Assembly (NCBI RefSeq): GCF_023898315.1
Contig: NC_064617.1
Span: 618,999,000-619,062,999, forward strand
Reading direction: 5' to 3'
Source of the DNA: Schistocerca nitens
Taxonomy: Eukaryota > Arthropoda > Insecta > Orthoptera > Acrididae
DNA length: 64,000 bases
Numbering within the stretch: position 1 is the stretch's first letter; each line of letters starts with the position of its first letter. The notes below the pieces were generated by a model, which saw only the letters and a program-made list of their open reading frames with translations, was not told where the DNA came from and did not search any database. The translations under genes were made by a program, and so were the position numbers. Positions 1 to 12,030 of the stretch are shown here, piece by piece.

Positions 1-1205
1 TGTACTCCGTTTGGAGATCCATTTATATGTTTCTTCTTTTTCCTCTGCTTCTTCCTTGCACACACCTATTGAAATGGACCAACAGATGACCTTTCTATGG
101 TCTAACACTTCCTGTGGATTTGGGCATCTTGATCTCACATCTGCATTTACACTGTACAAGCACCATTATTTAGACCTTCCATGCCATCTCTGGCGTTGAC
201 AGCGAGATGACAGGCTGAATCGATGAGTGAAATAGGCAGTGCCCATATAATATGTCCTTACCAGCAAAGTCTCCATACTAGCATGTTTATGACACATTAA
301 ATGGGATCCTCCTGTGTCTCCCTCCGAAGGGTAAGGGAAGAAAACGGGTTTGTATTAATGTCCAAAATCTCGACTGCAAATTTTTGCTCACATGGCCAAT
401 ACTGGCATGTTAAGAAAAGTACATGATATATTCGCATTTTTCGCATCTTGTGAATACATATTAAGTGGATGACTTTTTTACCACTTGGACTGAATCGATT
501 TCTCCAATTCAGAGGCAAAGTGGGGAAGGGGAGGTGGCCATTTTGGATCGTATACTATGGTAATTAAGATTAGAGTTGAATAAACGTAGCTGGGGCTGCT
601 TGAAGAGGGCTGCTAGTAATTTCAGATCACAAATTATGGTAATTAAAATGTTAGTTTGGGTCACAAATTAGATTAGGCTACAAGCATTTTGCCATTAACT
701 AACAGTTGTATAAATATTACAAAGAGTGCGAATGAGGAGTATGGTTACATTAGAGTCATAAATTATACCACTTTGTTTTCATTGAGGGGCAAGGCCAAGT
801 GGCCAGTTTGTTTACCCAAGAAGAACACTGGGCTCATTAATCTCTTTTGCTCTTTGCTTTACTACTATTAGTCAGTGAAGTCAAAAATAAGAGCGATGAT
901 TAGTTAGAAATGAAATGCCTGTCATGTCACAGAAATAATTATAAAACTTGTCTATGTGCAGATATTAAACGTATGTACTACATTTAGTAACAGTGGCGAG
1001 TTGTAATATTTTAAATATAGAATAAGAGACAGTTCTACTTTCACAAAACATACATATTCTTCAGATTAGATGCTCAAATCGCCCTACATGGATCTTCGAA
1101 AATTTAATAACGAGCTGGATCATGTATCTCTGAATTCTTCACTTGAAAGTAGAATAATGAAAACGATCGTACTATCATTTATTTGTAAGAACTAACCGAT
1201 TACAG
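1..1205. other. Unassigned sequence
   Basis: AT-rich sequence with only short chance-length reading frames. I see no splice-linked exons, domain motifs or repeat I recognise. Confidence 0.4.
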
Positions 1206-1209
1206 ATGC

Positions 1210-1475
1210 TTTTTATAAGAATCACGAAATTTCGATCACCAACTTCCTCCTCCGAATGCGAAAATGTTTTGATGACGCCGACATACATACGGAGGAACGA
1301 TCATAATAGTAATACAAGGGAAATCAGAGCTCGCACGGAAAGATATAGGTGTTCGTTTTTTCCGCGTGCTGCACTAGACTGGAATAATTGAGAATTATTG
1401 TGAAAGTGGTTCGATAAGCCCTCTGCCAGGCATTTAATGTGATTTGCAGAGTATCCATGTAGATGCAGATGCTGA
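1210..1475 (+). mobile_element. 5'-truncated LINE, 3' end only (same family as 27440-29585)
   Basis: The stretch matches the last 270 bases of the LINE at 29300-29575: both carry AGAAATCAGAGCTCGCAC or a close variant, a C-terminal frame and then CCCTCTGCCAGG. It ends in an imperfect ATGTAGATGCAGATG tail, the short-repeat tail used by this family. It is a dead 5'-truncated copy, a typical LINE integration product. Confidence 0.75.
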
Positions 1476-1484
1476 CACGCTCAC

Positions 1485-2660
1485 TGTACAATAAGGTGAC
1501 AAAGTCATGGGATACCTCAATATCGTGTCAGGCTGCCTTTTGCCCGATGAAGTGTAGCAACTCGACGTGGCATGGACTCAACAAGTTATTGAATGTCCCC
1601 TGGATAAGTATTGAGCCATGCTGAATCCTGAGCCGTCCATAGTATCGAAAGCGTTTCCAGTGCAGGGTTTTGTGTACGAACTGACCTCTCGATTATGTCC
1701 CAATAATGTTCGATGGGATATATGTCGGACGGTCTTGGTGGCCAAATCGTTCGCTCGAATTGTCAAGAATGTTCCTCAACCAACTGCAAAGAACTGTGGC
1801 CCGTAACGTGGCGCGTTGTCAGCCATAAAATTTCCACAATTGAAACACGAAGTCCATGGATGGCTGGAGATGGTCTCCAAATAGCCGAACATAAACCATT
1901 TCCAACCAATGGTCGGGTCACTTGGACCAGAGGACCCAGTGCATTCCATGTAAACACAGCCCACATTATAGAGTCACCGCCAGCTTGCACAGTGCCTTGT
2001 TGACAACATGGGTCGATGGCTTTGTGTGGTCTATGCCACGCTTGAACTCTGCCATTAGCTCTTACCACCTGAAATCCACCTAACCTGGCCACTGTTTTCT
2101 TGTCGACTAGGGTTCAACCGATATAGTCACGAGCTCAGTACAGGCTCTGACGGAAATGTTCTGTCAGCAAAGGCACCGACGTCGGTCGCTGCTGCCGTAG
2201 CCCATTAACGGAAAATCTCGCAGCACTATCCTAGCGGATACGTTCGTTGTAAGTCCCACGCGGTTTTCTGTGGTTATTTCACGCAGTGCTGTTTTCTGTT
2301 AACACTGACGACTCTATGAAAACGCTGCTGCTTTCTCTCGCTCGGTGAAGGCCGTCGGCCACTGCGTTGTTTGTAGTAGGAAGTAAAGCCTGAAATTTGG
2401 TATACTTGGCACACTCTTGACACTGTGGATCGCGTATTGTTGATTTCCATAACGGACAGCCATATGTGTATAGCTCCAACTCTTTTTCGCGTTCAGCGTC
2501 TATTAATTCACAAAGTGCGGCCATAACCGCATCGGAAATCTTTTGACATGAATCACCTGAGAACAAAAGACGGCTCCCCCAATGTGCTGTCCTTTTGTAC
2601 ATTACGAACACGGTACTACGTACATGAACCTATTGCTATCCCAGGACTTGCGTGTATAAC
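1485..2660 (-). mobile_element. Decayed Tc1-like transposon (family A), nearly full length
   Basis: The left end resembles a terminal inverted repeat (AAGGTGACAAAGTCATGGGA), and a weaker counterpart (CTATCCCAGGACTTGCG) lies near 2640. The minus strand reads pieces of a Tc1-type DDE transposase, including GRVQAWHRPHKAIDPCCQQG, AVFTWNALGPLVQ and a FMADNA motif equivalent to the FMDDNA of the better copy at 22345. The first catalytic motif, SDESRF in relatives, reads ARLGGF here, and the frame shifts several times. It cannot make an active transposase. Sister copies lie at 22345-26955 and 43677-43900. Confidence 0.75.
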
Positions 2661-2744
2661 GATGAAGGGGTCAGATGCAGTCTAAAATAAGGAAACTGAA
2701 AATAGTTATATCTACTCTCGGAATCGAATTAACAAACTTGAAAC

Positions 2745-3060
2745 GGACCAGGTGGCGCTATGATTGGCACCGTAGACTAGCATTCGGGAGAGCGGCGGTT
2801 CAGAGCCCCGTGCAACCAAATGGTTCAGATGTGTCAGTTGGCTCTGAGCACTATGGGACTTAACATCTGAGGTCATCAGTCCCCTAGAACTTAGAACTAC
2901 TTAAACCTAACTAACCTAAGGACATCACAGACATCCATGCCCGAGGCGGGATTCGAACCTGTGACCGTAGCGGTCGCGCGATTCAAGACTGAAGCGCCTA
3001 GAACCACTCGGCCACACCGACCGGGCCCGTGCAACCATTCAGCTTTAAGTTTTGCATTAT
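2745..3060 (+). mobile_element. tRNA-headed SINE (family B), split by another SINE
   Basis: The head (AGGTGGCGCTATGATTGGC ... GCATTCGGGAGAGCGGCGG) matches the head of the clean family-B copy at 3840. After a family-A insertion (2819-3025) it resumes with TTCAGCTTTAAGTTTTGC and a family-B-like tail. The tail then forms part of a local tandem duplication (3061-3364). Confidence 0.6.
2819..3025 (-). mobile_element. tRNA-derived SINE (family A)
   Basis: On the minus strand the head carries a pol III A box (TGGCCGAGTGG) and B box (GGTTCGAATCC), then the family-A body (CCTTAGGTTAGTTAGGTTTA) and a CTCAGAGCC end. The 12-bp target-site duplication CCCGTGCAACCA flanks it at 2807-2818 and 3026-3037. 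It is inserted inside an older family-B SINE. It is not a tRNA gene: no acceptor stem pairs, and the same head recurs with the same body elsewhere. Confidence 0.88.
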
Positions 3061-3364
3061 TTCCGCAAATCAGAAGGTAAAAGCCGGGTCCCCATTCTTC
3101 ATTAATCCGAGCTTGTCCTTCGTCTCTAATGACCTCGTCATCGATGGACGTTAAACATTAACCTTCATTCCTTTCTTCCTTTTGCGAACTCGAGTATGCT
3201 GACAAAAAGTCTTTCCGCAAATCAGAAGGTAAAAGCCGGGTCCCCATTCTTCATTAATCCGACCTTGTCCTTCGTCTCTAATGACCTCGTCATCGATGGA
3301 CGTTAAACATTAACCTTCTTTCCTTCCTTCCTTTTGCGAACTCGAGTATGCTGACAAAAAGTCT
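3061..3364. repeat. 152-bp direct tandem duplication
   Basis: A block starting TTCCGCAAATCAGAAGG at 3061 recurs at 3213 and both end near GCTGACAAAAAGTCT. The two copies differ at only a few bases. The unit includes the tail of the SINE just upstream. Confidence 0.88.
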
Positions 3365-3828
3365 ATCCACTGCAATAGGTGGGGAGCGTTGCTGTTGCGT
3401 ACTAAGTGATGTAATTACCGAACACTGTATTATTAAGAGATTCGTCCGTTATTTCGCCTAATTTTGTTCCTCCGTTCATTTCTTTTACACGGAGTGACTA
3501 ACTCTCCTTCTTTGTATTCAAGTCCATGACGAATTATATTTCATGGAATAATTAGAATCTTAAAACTTATTTTCCTGATAAATGACTTTGTTGTAATATT
3601 ATAGTTATGCTGAATTTCGTAAATGTTGTCAACGCCTGAGCTTCCAAATCGAAGCAACAATCAACGATGGTAATTTACATTGCAATCTCTAACGTGTTAT
3701 TGATCCGTTAGTCTTTGCTAAAATAATTAGTCTCACGTTAAAAATGTTTTATGGCGAAGAAGATCCATCGAAGATTGCCCCGCGAAAGAGTGGTATTCAG
3801 TTACTAAAAAGTGCCAAATGTCCATTAT
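3365..3828. other. Unassigned sequence
   Basis: AT-rich sequence between repeats. No feature recognised. Confidence 0.4.
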
Positions 3829-3839
3829 AATAAAATACA

Positions 3840-4078
3840 CACCGAGCGAGGTGGCGCAGTGGTTAGACACTGGACTCGCATTCGGGAGGACGACGGTTCA
3901 ATCCCGCGTCCGGCCATCCTGATTTAGGTTTTCCGTGATTTCCCTAAATCGCTCCAGGCAAATGCCGGGATGGTTCCTTTCAAAGGGCACGGCCGACTTC
4001 CTTCCCCGTCCTTCCCTAATCCGATGAGACCGATGACCTCGCTGTCTGGTCTCCTTCCCCAAAACCAACCAACCAACC
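3840..4078 (+). mobile_element. tRNA-headed SINE (family B), complete copy
   Basis: The head GAGGTGGCGCAGTGGTTAGA (A-box region) and GACGGTTCAATCCC (B box) are followed by a body with CCGTGATTTCCCTAAATCGC and a simple AACCAACCAACC tail. A perfect 11-bp target-site duplication, AATAAAATACA, flanks it at 3829-3839 and 4079-4089. It is a clean retroposition event and fairly young. Confidence 0.9.
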
Positions 4079-4399
4079 AATAAAATACAGCCAACCTGAA
4101 TTTGACTGACTGGCCATTGAAAGTGGTATCTTTAGATATGTACTTCCGCACTGTTAGTGTTTTATGCACTCTATTATATGTACAGAAGGGCTACGTAATC
4201 TTTTGTGCGCTACATAGGTTAGTCAGGAATATGTCACTCTAGACAAATAACGAGTCCTCACTCGGTTTTCGTTTTACAAAACCTGGCCACACTACTCAGT
4301 GAAGATGCAGTACTTGCCGTGCATATGATTATTGTCCTGTCACACTGTTCCTAACGAAAATATGCTCAGGACGACATTTTGTAACAGAATTTTTGTACT

Positions 4400-5517
4400 G
4401 CTGGTACGCAAATAAACACGTCAGATGCTGGAAGGTTTCTTGGGGAATGGCAGCCAATTATTCACGGAGTGCTGCACTGAAGAGAGGTATCGATGTCGGT
4501 CGGTGAGGCCTGTTGCGAAGTTGGCGTTCCAAAACATTCCAAAGGTGTTCTCTAGGATTCCGGTCAGGACTCTGTGCAGAATAGTCCATTACAGGGATGT
4601 TATTGTCGTGTAATCACTGCGCCACAGGTCGCGCATTATGAACAGGTGCTAGATCGTGTCGAAAGATGCAATCGCCATCCCAGAATTGCTCTCCAACAGT
4701 GGGAAGCAAGAAGGTGCTTAAAACATCAATGGAGGCCTGTGATGTGATAGTGCCACGCAAAACAAGCAGGTGTGCAAGCCCCCTTCATGAAATACACGAC
4801 CACAACATAATACCACCGCCTCCGAATTTTACTGTTGGCACTACACACGTTGGCAGATGACATTCAAAGGGCATTCGCCGTATCCACACCCTGACATCGG
4901 ATCGCCACAGTGTGTACCGTGAGTCGTCCCTGCACACAACGTTTTTCCACTCTTCAGTCGTCCACTGTTTACGCTCCTTACAGCAAGCGAGGCGTCGTTT
5001 GGCATTTACCGGCGTGATGTGTGGCTTATGAGCAGGCGCTCGATCGTGAAATCCAAGTTCTCTCACCTCCCGCCTAACTGTCATAATACTTGCAGTGGAT
5101 TCTGATGCAGTTTGGAGTTCCCGTGTGATGGTCTAAATACATGTCTGCCTATTACACATTACGATACTCTTCAACCGTCGGCGGTCTCTGTAACCCAACC
5201 GACGACGTCGGCCCGTACACTTTCGTGCTGTGAGTGTCCCTTCACGTTTCCACTTCACTGTCACATGGGAAACAGTGGACCTAGGGATCTTTAGGAGTGT
5301 GTAAATCTGGCGTACAGACGTATGGCACAAGTGACACCCAATCACCTGACCACGTTCGAAGTCCGCAAATTCCTCGGAGCGCTCCATCCTGCTCTCTCAG
5401 TAAAAAGACTATTGAGGTCGCTGAGAGGAGTACCTGGCAGTAGGTGGCAGCACAATGCACCTAATATGAAAAACATATGTTTTTGGGGGTGTCCGGATAC
5501 GTTTGATCACATAGTAA
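4400..5517 (-). mobile_element. Tc1-like transposon relic (family B), truncated at one end
   Basis: The minus strand reads a Tc1-type transposase in pieces. An N-terminal helix-turn-helix region lies at 5133-5387 (FADFERGQVIGCHLCHTSVR, then IPRSTVSHVTVKWKREG). The catalytic region at 4785-5084 includes AHKPHITPVNAKRRL, RDDSRYTLWRSD and TVKFGGGGIMLW. The SDESRF motif reads RDDSRY, so the first Asp is kept. The rest is broken by stops and shifts. The right end (GTCCGGATACGTTTGATCAC) looks like a terminal inverted repeat; the matching left end is missing. Confidence 0.82.
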
Positions 5518-5529
5518 AGGTGCAAAGGT

Positions 5530-6130
5530 GATCGGATTGAGTTATCTCTATGGCAAATTTATTGAAACATTATGCAATGGCATTCTCCAAAAGACAAGAG
5601 ATAATTAAGTGATACATTTACGAGTGATACATTTACAATATGCAGGTCAGACTTTATGGGACGTATTGCTGTGCTACGTATTTGGTACCATGGAGTCAAA
5701 AGGAGGCATTTCACCATGTAGAACTGTTACGGGTCGGAACTCAGGAGAACTCCGCTCACTCGACGTTTCACTCTACAGGGAGCGAGATGTTTCAAACCGG
5801 ATACGGTGAACAGTGTAAGATTCTTTTGTGGTGCAATATTATCGTCTGACTGTTCCATCTACACCACCACACATGTCTATGTGATGAAGAAATGTTACGT
5901 GTGTAACACGCTGCGCACGTCAGCGAACTTGCGTCAGTTGTACCGGTCACATGCAGTGAAAATAATGTTCGTACAGTCCTCCCTATTTAATTAATGCTGA
6001 TTGGAAGTTTAGCGGTATTTTCCGTCTTTGATATGAAATGTATATCTCTTGTACAGAGATAAAAGAAAGTAATTTGATTAGTCACACACGACTGCGTGTT
6101 TGCAGTTTCAATATTCAGGCTCTAGAAACG
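5530..6130. other. Unassigned sequence
   Basis: Only short open frames; nothing recognised. Confidence 0.35.
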
Positions 6131-6139
6131 TATTACGTA

Positions 6140-7545
6140 CTAGCTTAACGCCCGCTACTTAACTCGCGTAGTGTGTTACGGCCTGAGCAGACTTTTTTTT
6201 GAGTGGAATTTTTACGTTGTTCACAAACTGCCTCGCCTTCTGAGCTATTCTCGCCGTAGATGCATAGTTTTTTCCGAATGAACTTCTTACCAAATGGCGA
6301 TTCGGAAAGACGGAGTCGGGGCTTTTCGTTAAGCTTACGTTTTAAGTTTTTATGGTGACATTTCTAAAGAAACTTTCATCACCTAACGTATTTCTTCATT
6401 GCAAACGAAAGAGTGAAACACGAATATTCATACATTTACTTTTAAAAATGTTTAATGAAGTAAATATTTCCTTAAAAATTTTAATCCCCTATTTCATTAT
6501 CTTAGGAGTTGAATTTCCGGAAACACTGTATTACTTTTTTTTTTAGTTTCCAACGGAGAAGTCAAATACCAATTTCCAGAGATGTAGCTTAAAAATGCTT
6601 TAGTACTGGTTTAATAATGACTAATTTTTAAAAAAATACTTTCACCCACTATTTCATTCTCATAGAAATAAAATTTCCCGAAACGCTGAAACATGTGTTA
6701 CTTTATTTGTGACCGAGGAAACAAATACCAATTATCGTAGCTCTAGCTTCAAAACTGCCCTAAGAGCGACGTATTTTGAAAATATTTTTCATCCCTTACT
6801 TTAACTTCTTAGGGAGGCATTTCGAACAATCCCTTACTAAGCGGTACTGTCGGGCTTGGCCGGCTATTCGATGGGTGACCATCCGGGCCACCATGCGCTG
6901 TTGCCCTTTTTCGGGGTGCACTCAGCCTCGTGATGCCAACTGAGGAGCTACTCGACCGAATGGTAGCGGCTCGGGTCAAAGAAAACCATCATAACGAGTA
7001 GGAGTGCGGTGTGCTGACCACACGCCCCTCCTATCCACATCCTCAGCTGAGAATGACATGACGGTCGGAAGGTCCCGATGGGCCACTTGTGGCCTGAAGA
7101 CGGAGTGCTTACTAAGCGGTAACTACAGTTTAAGATCAAACCCTCTCCACTATGAAGTTCCTATCCTTAGCGGTTTCCGCTGAGCGATGATGAGTCATTG
7201 AATCAGTCTCACCATATTTCACGCTCTCAGGGATTGAATTTCCAGAACCACTGAAATAAGTATTTTTTTATTTGTAATCGAGAAGTTAAATACCAATTTT
7301 TGTCGTAGGATCAGCTTAAAAAGTGCCAGAGTAATGACATGCTTTTTTTTTAAAAAAAGTTTTCATCCCCTGCTTCACCCCTTCAGGTGTGAAACTTCGA
7401 AAGCTGCCTTCTTAAACGATGCCCACAGTATAAAGTCAATACTCTCTCCAGATTTCAAATTTCTGCATTTTCGGTTAGGGATGGACGATGATGAGTCTGT
7501 AAGTCAGTTAAGACATTTCCTTTCATGTATAAACATTATCTAAAA
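6140..7545. repeat. Degenerate tandem repeat block, about 150-160 bp per unit
   Basis: A motif of the form ATTTCA...CTTAGG..TTGAATTTCCGGAA recurs near 6492, 6652, 6798, 7215 and 7373. Once the inserted SINE (6833-7107) is removed the spacing is about 142-160 bp. A second shared motif (ACGATGATGAGTC / GCGATGATGAGTC, then AGTCAGT) marks repeat ends near 7185 and 7490. The block starts near TTAACGCCCGCTACTTAACT. It may be a tandem-repeat part of a larger mobile element; I cannot name the family. Confidence 0.6.
6847..7107 (+). mobile_element. 5S rRNA-headed SINE
   Basis: The head holds a 5S-rRNA-like internal promoter region (GATGGGTGACCATCCGGGCC, then ATGCGCTGTTGCC), as in SINE3-type elements rather than tRNA SINEs. 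The body continues with CTCAGCCTCGTGATGCCAA and ends CCTGAAGACGGAGTG. A perfect 14-bp target-site duplication, CTTACTAAGCGGTA, flanks it at 6833-6846 and 7108-7121. The perfect duplication points to a recent insertion into the tandem repeat block. Confidence 0.88.
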
Positions 7546-7549
7546 ATGG

Positions 7550-8960
7550 TAATAATAATAGCGCTAAAATGGATCATTTCGACCCGAAAAACATACTGCT
7601 GTATGTTTTCACTACTCCACCCGGTTTCAGAAGAACAACGATATGGCGATCTTATATTTATTTTCTTGTTTTTCTCTCATTTGTTTTTTTTTTTTTTTTC
7701 TTTACGCACATTTCGCTCATGAGTGCGAGGAAATTTGGAGAGAATTTCCTCCTTATGCAAGACGTAATTCATTTATTATACTTTCACTCACACATATTTC
7801 ATCTTTTTTTATATCATCAACTGCGTTTATTATTCAGCCTAAACAATTTTTTAACGTACTAACTTGTTCTGGAGATTAATACGATTTCGGCTTCAAGCGA
7901 TTTCTATGGAAAATGAAGTGATAAATGGATTTTAATTTACAAGAGTTTAAAAATGTAGTATATGTAAGGCCTGTGACAAATATTACACAGTAGAGACATG
8001 AAATATTAATTGCCTATTATTTAGTAAAAATTAGACCTACAGTACTGTTTTGAAAAGAAGACAGTTATACTCATATTTTTGCCCCTTAAGTGACCAATTA
8101 TTTCGTGCTGGTGACAGCATGTTTAATGTATGATATACGGCTTGTCATTTGCGAACAACACAATGTTTTCTATTTCTTTCATTTGAAAACCGATATATTA
8201 CATCGCATATTTAGCGTGTCACATAAATTTTCTTGTAATGTTGTCTTGTTTACCGTTGTATCACACGTGTTAAGTGACGTATTATGTTCACTGTAGATGC
8301 TTCACCTACTACAAGCGCATTTTATTTTATTTTATCGTGAAACTGTCATCAGATCGGGTGCTTCTATAACTATACGACATAATAAACAGTATACAGAAAG
8401 GGAAGCAGTGGACGGTTTCTTTGACTTGCGTGAAGTAGAACACTTCGCTCGATGCCGTATTGAAACAGAGAAAACGCGAAACGATAGCTGCTTTCTGCTA
8501 TGGCTTGAAATGGACGTAATTAGATAACGAAAGTAATCTAACCATCTAAATTAAAACTTTTACATAAGGAAACGCTAATGCAACAAGTTGTGATAAACTA
8601 TAAGTTAAAACTTATAAGTATTTAAATTAATTACTCTTCACATGTGCAAGCTGCGGGTTGCCACTGTCTTTAGTTTCACATGACAACTAATTTGGATAAT
8701 AAATATCGCTTTTTTCCTTGAAGCAATTTTATTTTGCTTCTTAATTTTTCTTTTCGTGGACTTTCAGCCAGTAGATTAACTTCATTTCCGACAGGAACAG
8801 CTGTTATAAGACACACTGCAGGAGTTTCAGTATTAGTATCGGTACAGGAACTTTCATTCATGTTTTCAACGTGAAATTAAGACTTATGTATTAATTTTTT
8901 GTGTGTCTGAATGGACATTCATAAACGACGATTGACAGGAGTCCGAAATTAATTCTAATT
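7550..8960. other. Unassigned AT-rich sequence
   Basis: A long T run sits near 7684-7700. Several overlapping frames of 60-97 codons exist but have no domain features, and their composition is explained by AT/T-rich sequence. No gene supported. Confidence 0.4.
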
Positions 8961-8963
8961 TGG

Positions 8964-9050
8964 GTACACGGAGAGCCACAATGGTTAAGGCGACCGCTTG
9001 TGTGAAGTGGGAAATCTGGAATCGAATCTAGTTCTGGCACAAATTTTTAC
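8964..9050 (+). mobile_element. tRNA-headed SINE fragment (family C head)
   Basis: The stretch GAGCCACAATGGTTAAGGCG ... GGAATCGAATCTAG resembles a tRNA-like A box and B box with a different head from families A and B, followed by CTGGCACAAATTTT. It looks like a decayed SINE head. I see no target-site duplication. Confidence 0.5.
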
Positions 9051-9079
9051 TCTCGTGTTCAGAAGAAACAGAACACCTT

Positions 9080-9890
9080 GAGCGACTAGTGACAGGACGT
9101 TCATATTCACAGGACATGTACTTCAGTATGCCTTGCTGAAAAATGGCGTCTGTGGTATTGTACAGAAAGGGTATGGCTACGAGTCACAGGATGTCATTCA
9201 CGTAGGTCAAATGGTCACAGTGCCCTGGACATGCACCAATTGTATTGTGTGGCTGTACCCAGTAGCATAACACACCATCAGGCCTTGAGTTGGCGCTATA
9301 TGTCTTGTGCGAATGCTGTCACTATGATTCCGCATCATCCTGTCTGCGGCGAACTAAAATGCGGCCATAATTTTCAAACAAACAGAACCTGGATTCGTCT
9401 GAAAACACTATCTGAGGTCAGTGAGTTCATTCCTTATACCATTGCCGTCTAGCATGGTTCAGTACATTCGTGAAATATAGGCGGAGACGTGGACGACGCG
9501 CACGTAACTCATGCCATAACAAATGGCGACGGACTGGCACCCCTGATGGTGTACGATGTGTTCCAGTGTTGCATTAGAGCCGAGGAGGACGCAGATCTGT
9601 CCTGCAATCCCATTTGGACGAGGTGCCGATTTTCTCGGGGGGTGGTTTGGGTGGTGCGACCTGATCCATCTCGCCTTATTCTACGGCCTTCCGTGAACTA
9701 TTCTGCACACATCCGTGATAATGCCGAAACACTTGGTCCCACACGAGCAGCAATTTCCCGGATGGATGCATCACATTCTCTCTCGTTAATTATGTGCCCT
9801 CTTTTAAACTCACTGATTTAACGGTACTTTTCACGCTTACGTTTGCGAGGCATCCTGCATGTTTGCGCAAGTCACACTGAAAATTACCTT
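9080..9890 (-). mobile_element. Tc1-like transposon relic (family D)
   Basis: On the minus strand, near 9390-9410, the frame reads VFSDESRFCLFENYGRI, the first catalytic block of Tc1-like transposases, followed by an RRR-rich stretch. Farther upstream on that strand GLQDRSASSSALMQHWNT resembles the region between the DNA-binding and catalytic domains. Stops and frame changes are frequent. Ends and terminal repeats are not clear, so the limits are approximate. Confidence 0.6.
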
Positions 9891-9899
9891 CAGATTATA

Positions 9900-10306
9900 G
9901 AGACAAAGAGAGCGGCTGGTACATTTTATCGATAGGTGCTGCTGCGCCGCGATTTCAATGTTGAGCTTGAACCCGCGAGAAGACATAGTTTAAATGCTAA
10001 TCAAATCTGCAGAACATATTAGCGTACCATTCCGGTGAATATGAACGTCATATCTCTAGTAGCTCAAGCTGTTCTGTTTTTATCTGAACACGAATGTAAT
10101 GTCACTAAGAGGTAGTATATCTATCCATAGCAGAGCTGTCTCCTAGATACTCGCTGCCAGCGAGTTTATTTCTGATTAATATTGGTATTAATTTAAATAA
10201 ATACCTTAGGCTGCATTAAAATTTAATTTATACAAACGTTTTGATTTATGCTCAGATAGATAAGTTCACTCTCACGTTATCTGTAATACGAATCATGTTC
10301 TTTTAA
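9900..10306. other. Unassigned sequence
   Basis: No feature recognised between two Tc1-like elements. Confidence 0.35.
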
Positions 10307-10308
10307 TA

Positions 10309-10561
10309 CACACATTAGAAAACGTTTTGTATCACCTGAGACTTCCGAAACCTGTACAGAAAACTGGAATAGAGATCAACATAAACATCATTTCTGCCCT
10401 TTTTATTGCTCATGAAAACCACACATTGCATGTTGTAGCACTATACAGCGAGATCTCCAGATTGCTGTACATACCGGTACCTCTTATACTCACTATCACG
10501 TCCTCTTGCATTGATGTATGGCTGTATTCGTCATGATATACTATTCACAAGTTCATCAAGG
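10309..10561 (-). mobile_element. Tc1-like transposon (family C), left part
   Basis: This begins with a terminal inverted repeat, CACACATTAGAAAACGTTTT, after a TA target (10307-10308). It is the terminal part of the element that resumes at 18797. The element was cut by the LTR element 10562-18792, whose 4-bp target duplication AAGG ends this part. Confidence 0.8.
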
Positions 10562-11325
10562 TGTAGCGGGACTTTGAATTTCGCCGCGCTACACTCGTTC
10601 CCTCAGATAAAAAATATCTCGTCGCGCAGCGGTATGAGCGCTCGACGGCAGAGAAACTACTAAAATCGTAACTTTTTTTCTGTTTTCCATCCGTTTTCAA
10701 TTGTCTCTTGATAGCCGAAGCTGAAGGCAGACGTGACCTGATGAAGACGTTAAAAAACTTATTAGCTAGTCTTGATCTGATTTTAATGTGTAGACATATT
10801 GTGGAAGTTGTTAAGAAATTCGGAGGATGGAAGTAGCGAAGTAAATTAAATTGCATACAGTATCAAGATGATTTTAATTAGTATAAATTAGTGATTGCTG
10901 GACTATTGCAAGATTTCGGAGCAGTTTTTTCACGCAGAAATGAAGGAGATATTTGAAGACCTGGACGCCGCCCGAAAGAAGACATGTTAACCTGGTAAAG
11001 AATGAACTCAAAGCTACGCCATTTCCCCCTGTCAGTTACATTTTGTTATTCTCTGTTCTTTTTTTTTCAAAAATTTTTGTAGTGGAAATTGGTTTAACTT
11101 TTGCTCAAAAACGCCACAAGGACCACCCCAACAATAGCTTTTCCGAATAACGAAGTCCGATAGCTTTTCTGTAATACAAAGTCCGATTTGCTTTTCATTT
11201 TTCCCCTTTTTCACGGTCATTAACGATTTTAAAAAACCCATTTTCACTTACGATTTCTTCCCACATTTTCAACCTTTTTCCTTTTCTTTTATTCTCTTAT
11301 TTTTCTTTTTTTATTAACCACTACA
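10562..11325 (+). repeat. 5' LTR of fossil element 1
   Basis: It starts TGTAGCGGGACTTTG and ends AACCACTACA. It is almost identical to 18028-18792. It is preceded by the target duplication AAGG and followed by the primer-binding-like site at 11328. Confidence 0.93.
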
Positions 11326-12030
11326 ACTGGCGACCGTGACAGGACGCAATTTTCGGATGTGTCGTTTTTGAGCAAATTTGAAACTTTAATTTGTATTTTT
11401 TCCCAACAGAGAATATCAAGAAATCCTGAACTTTAAATGGTAACTAAAACACCAACTTTATTGTACCTAAGCAAATGATTATACAACAATGTTGTAAAGA
11501 ATTTTTGCAACTAATTCAATCTGTTTTCTGCTCATGGCATATATTGATGCAAAACTGTTATTTTGAGACATTTTGGTGATTATCCGATGGAGATGTATTA
11601 AGAAAATCCGTATTTTGACGAATACGATTTACGCAGAAGTGTTTGACCAGCCGCTGCAGGGCAGAAAATTTAATGGTGAGTCATACAATTATGTTTCATT
11701 CAAACATTCAATAGCCAACTGCAGAATCCATTTTTCCCTTTCCACACATCCTGTAATTTTCTTCTAGATTTTTCCAAAATTATCTATCTCTATTGTACTT
11801 TGTGGTAATTATAGTATTGTTGTAGCATGTGAAGAATGTGAATTTGACCGCCAAACAGTCATTTGTTACGAAAAATTTTGTCCGCCCTGCTGCATTTTTC
11901 TCAACCATTGTTTGCAATAGAGCAATCATTTACATTGACGAGAAAATATTTCAACCTAAATTTGAGTCAAATCTTTATTAATCAGACTCATATTATTCCC
12001 TTTTGACTTACGATTATACATCCTATTACA

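Noticed and set aside
7525-7879. Overlapping Phe-rich frames
   Set aside because: They are produced by T-rich sequence, including a long T run, and have no coding features.
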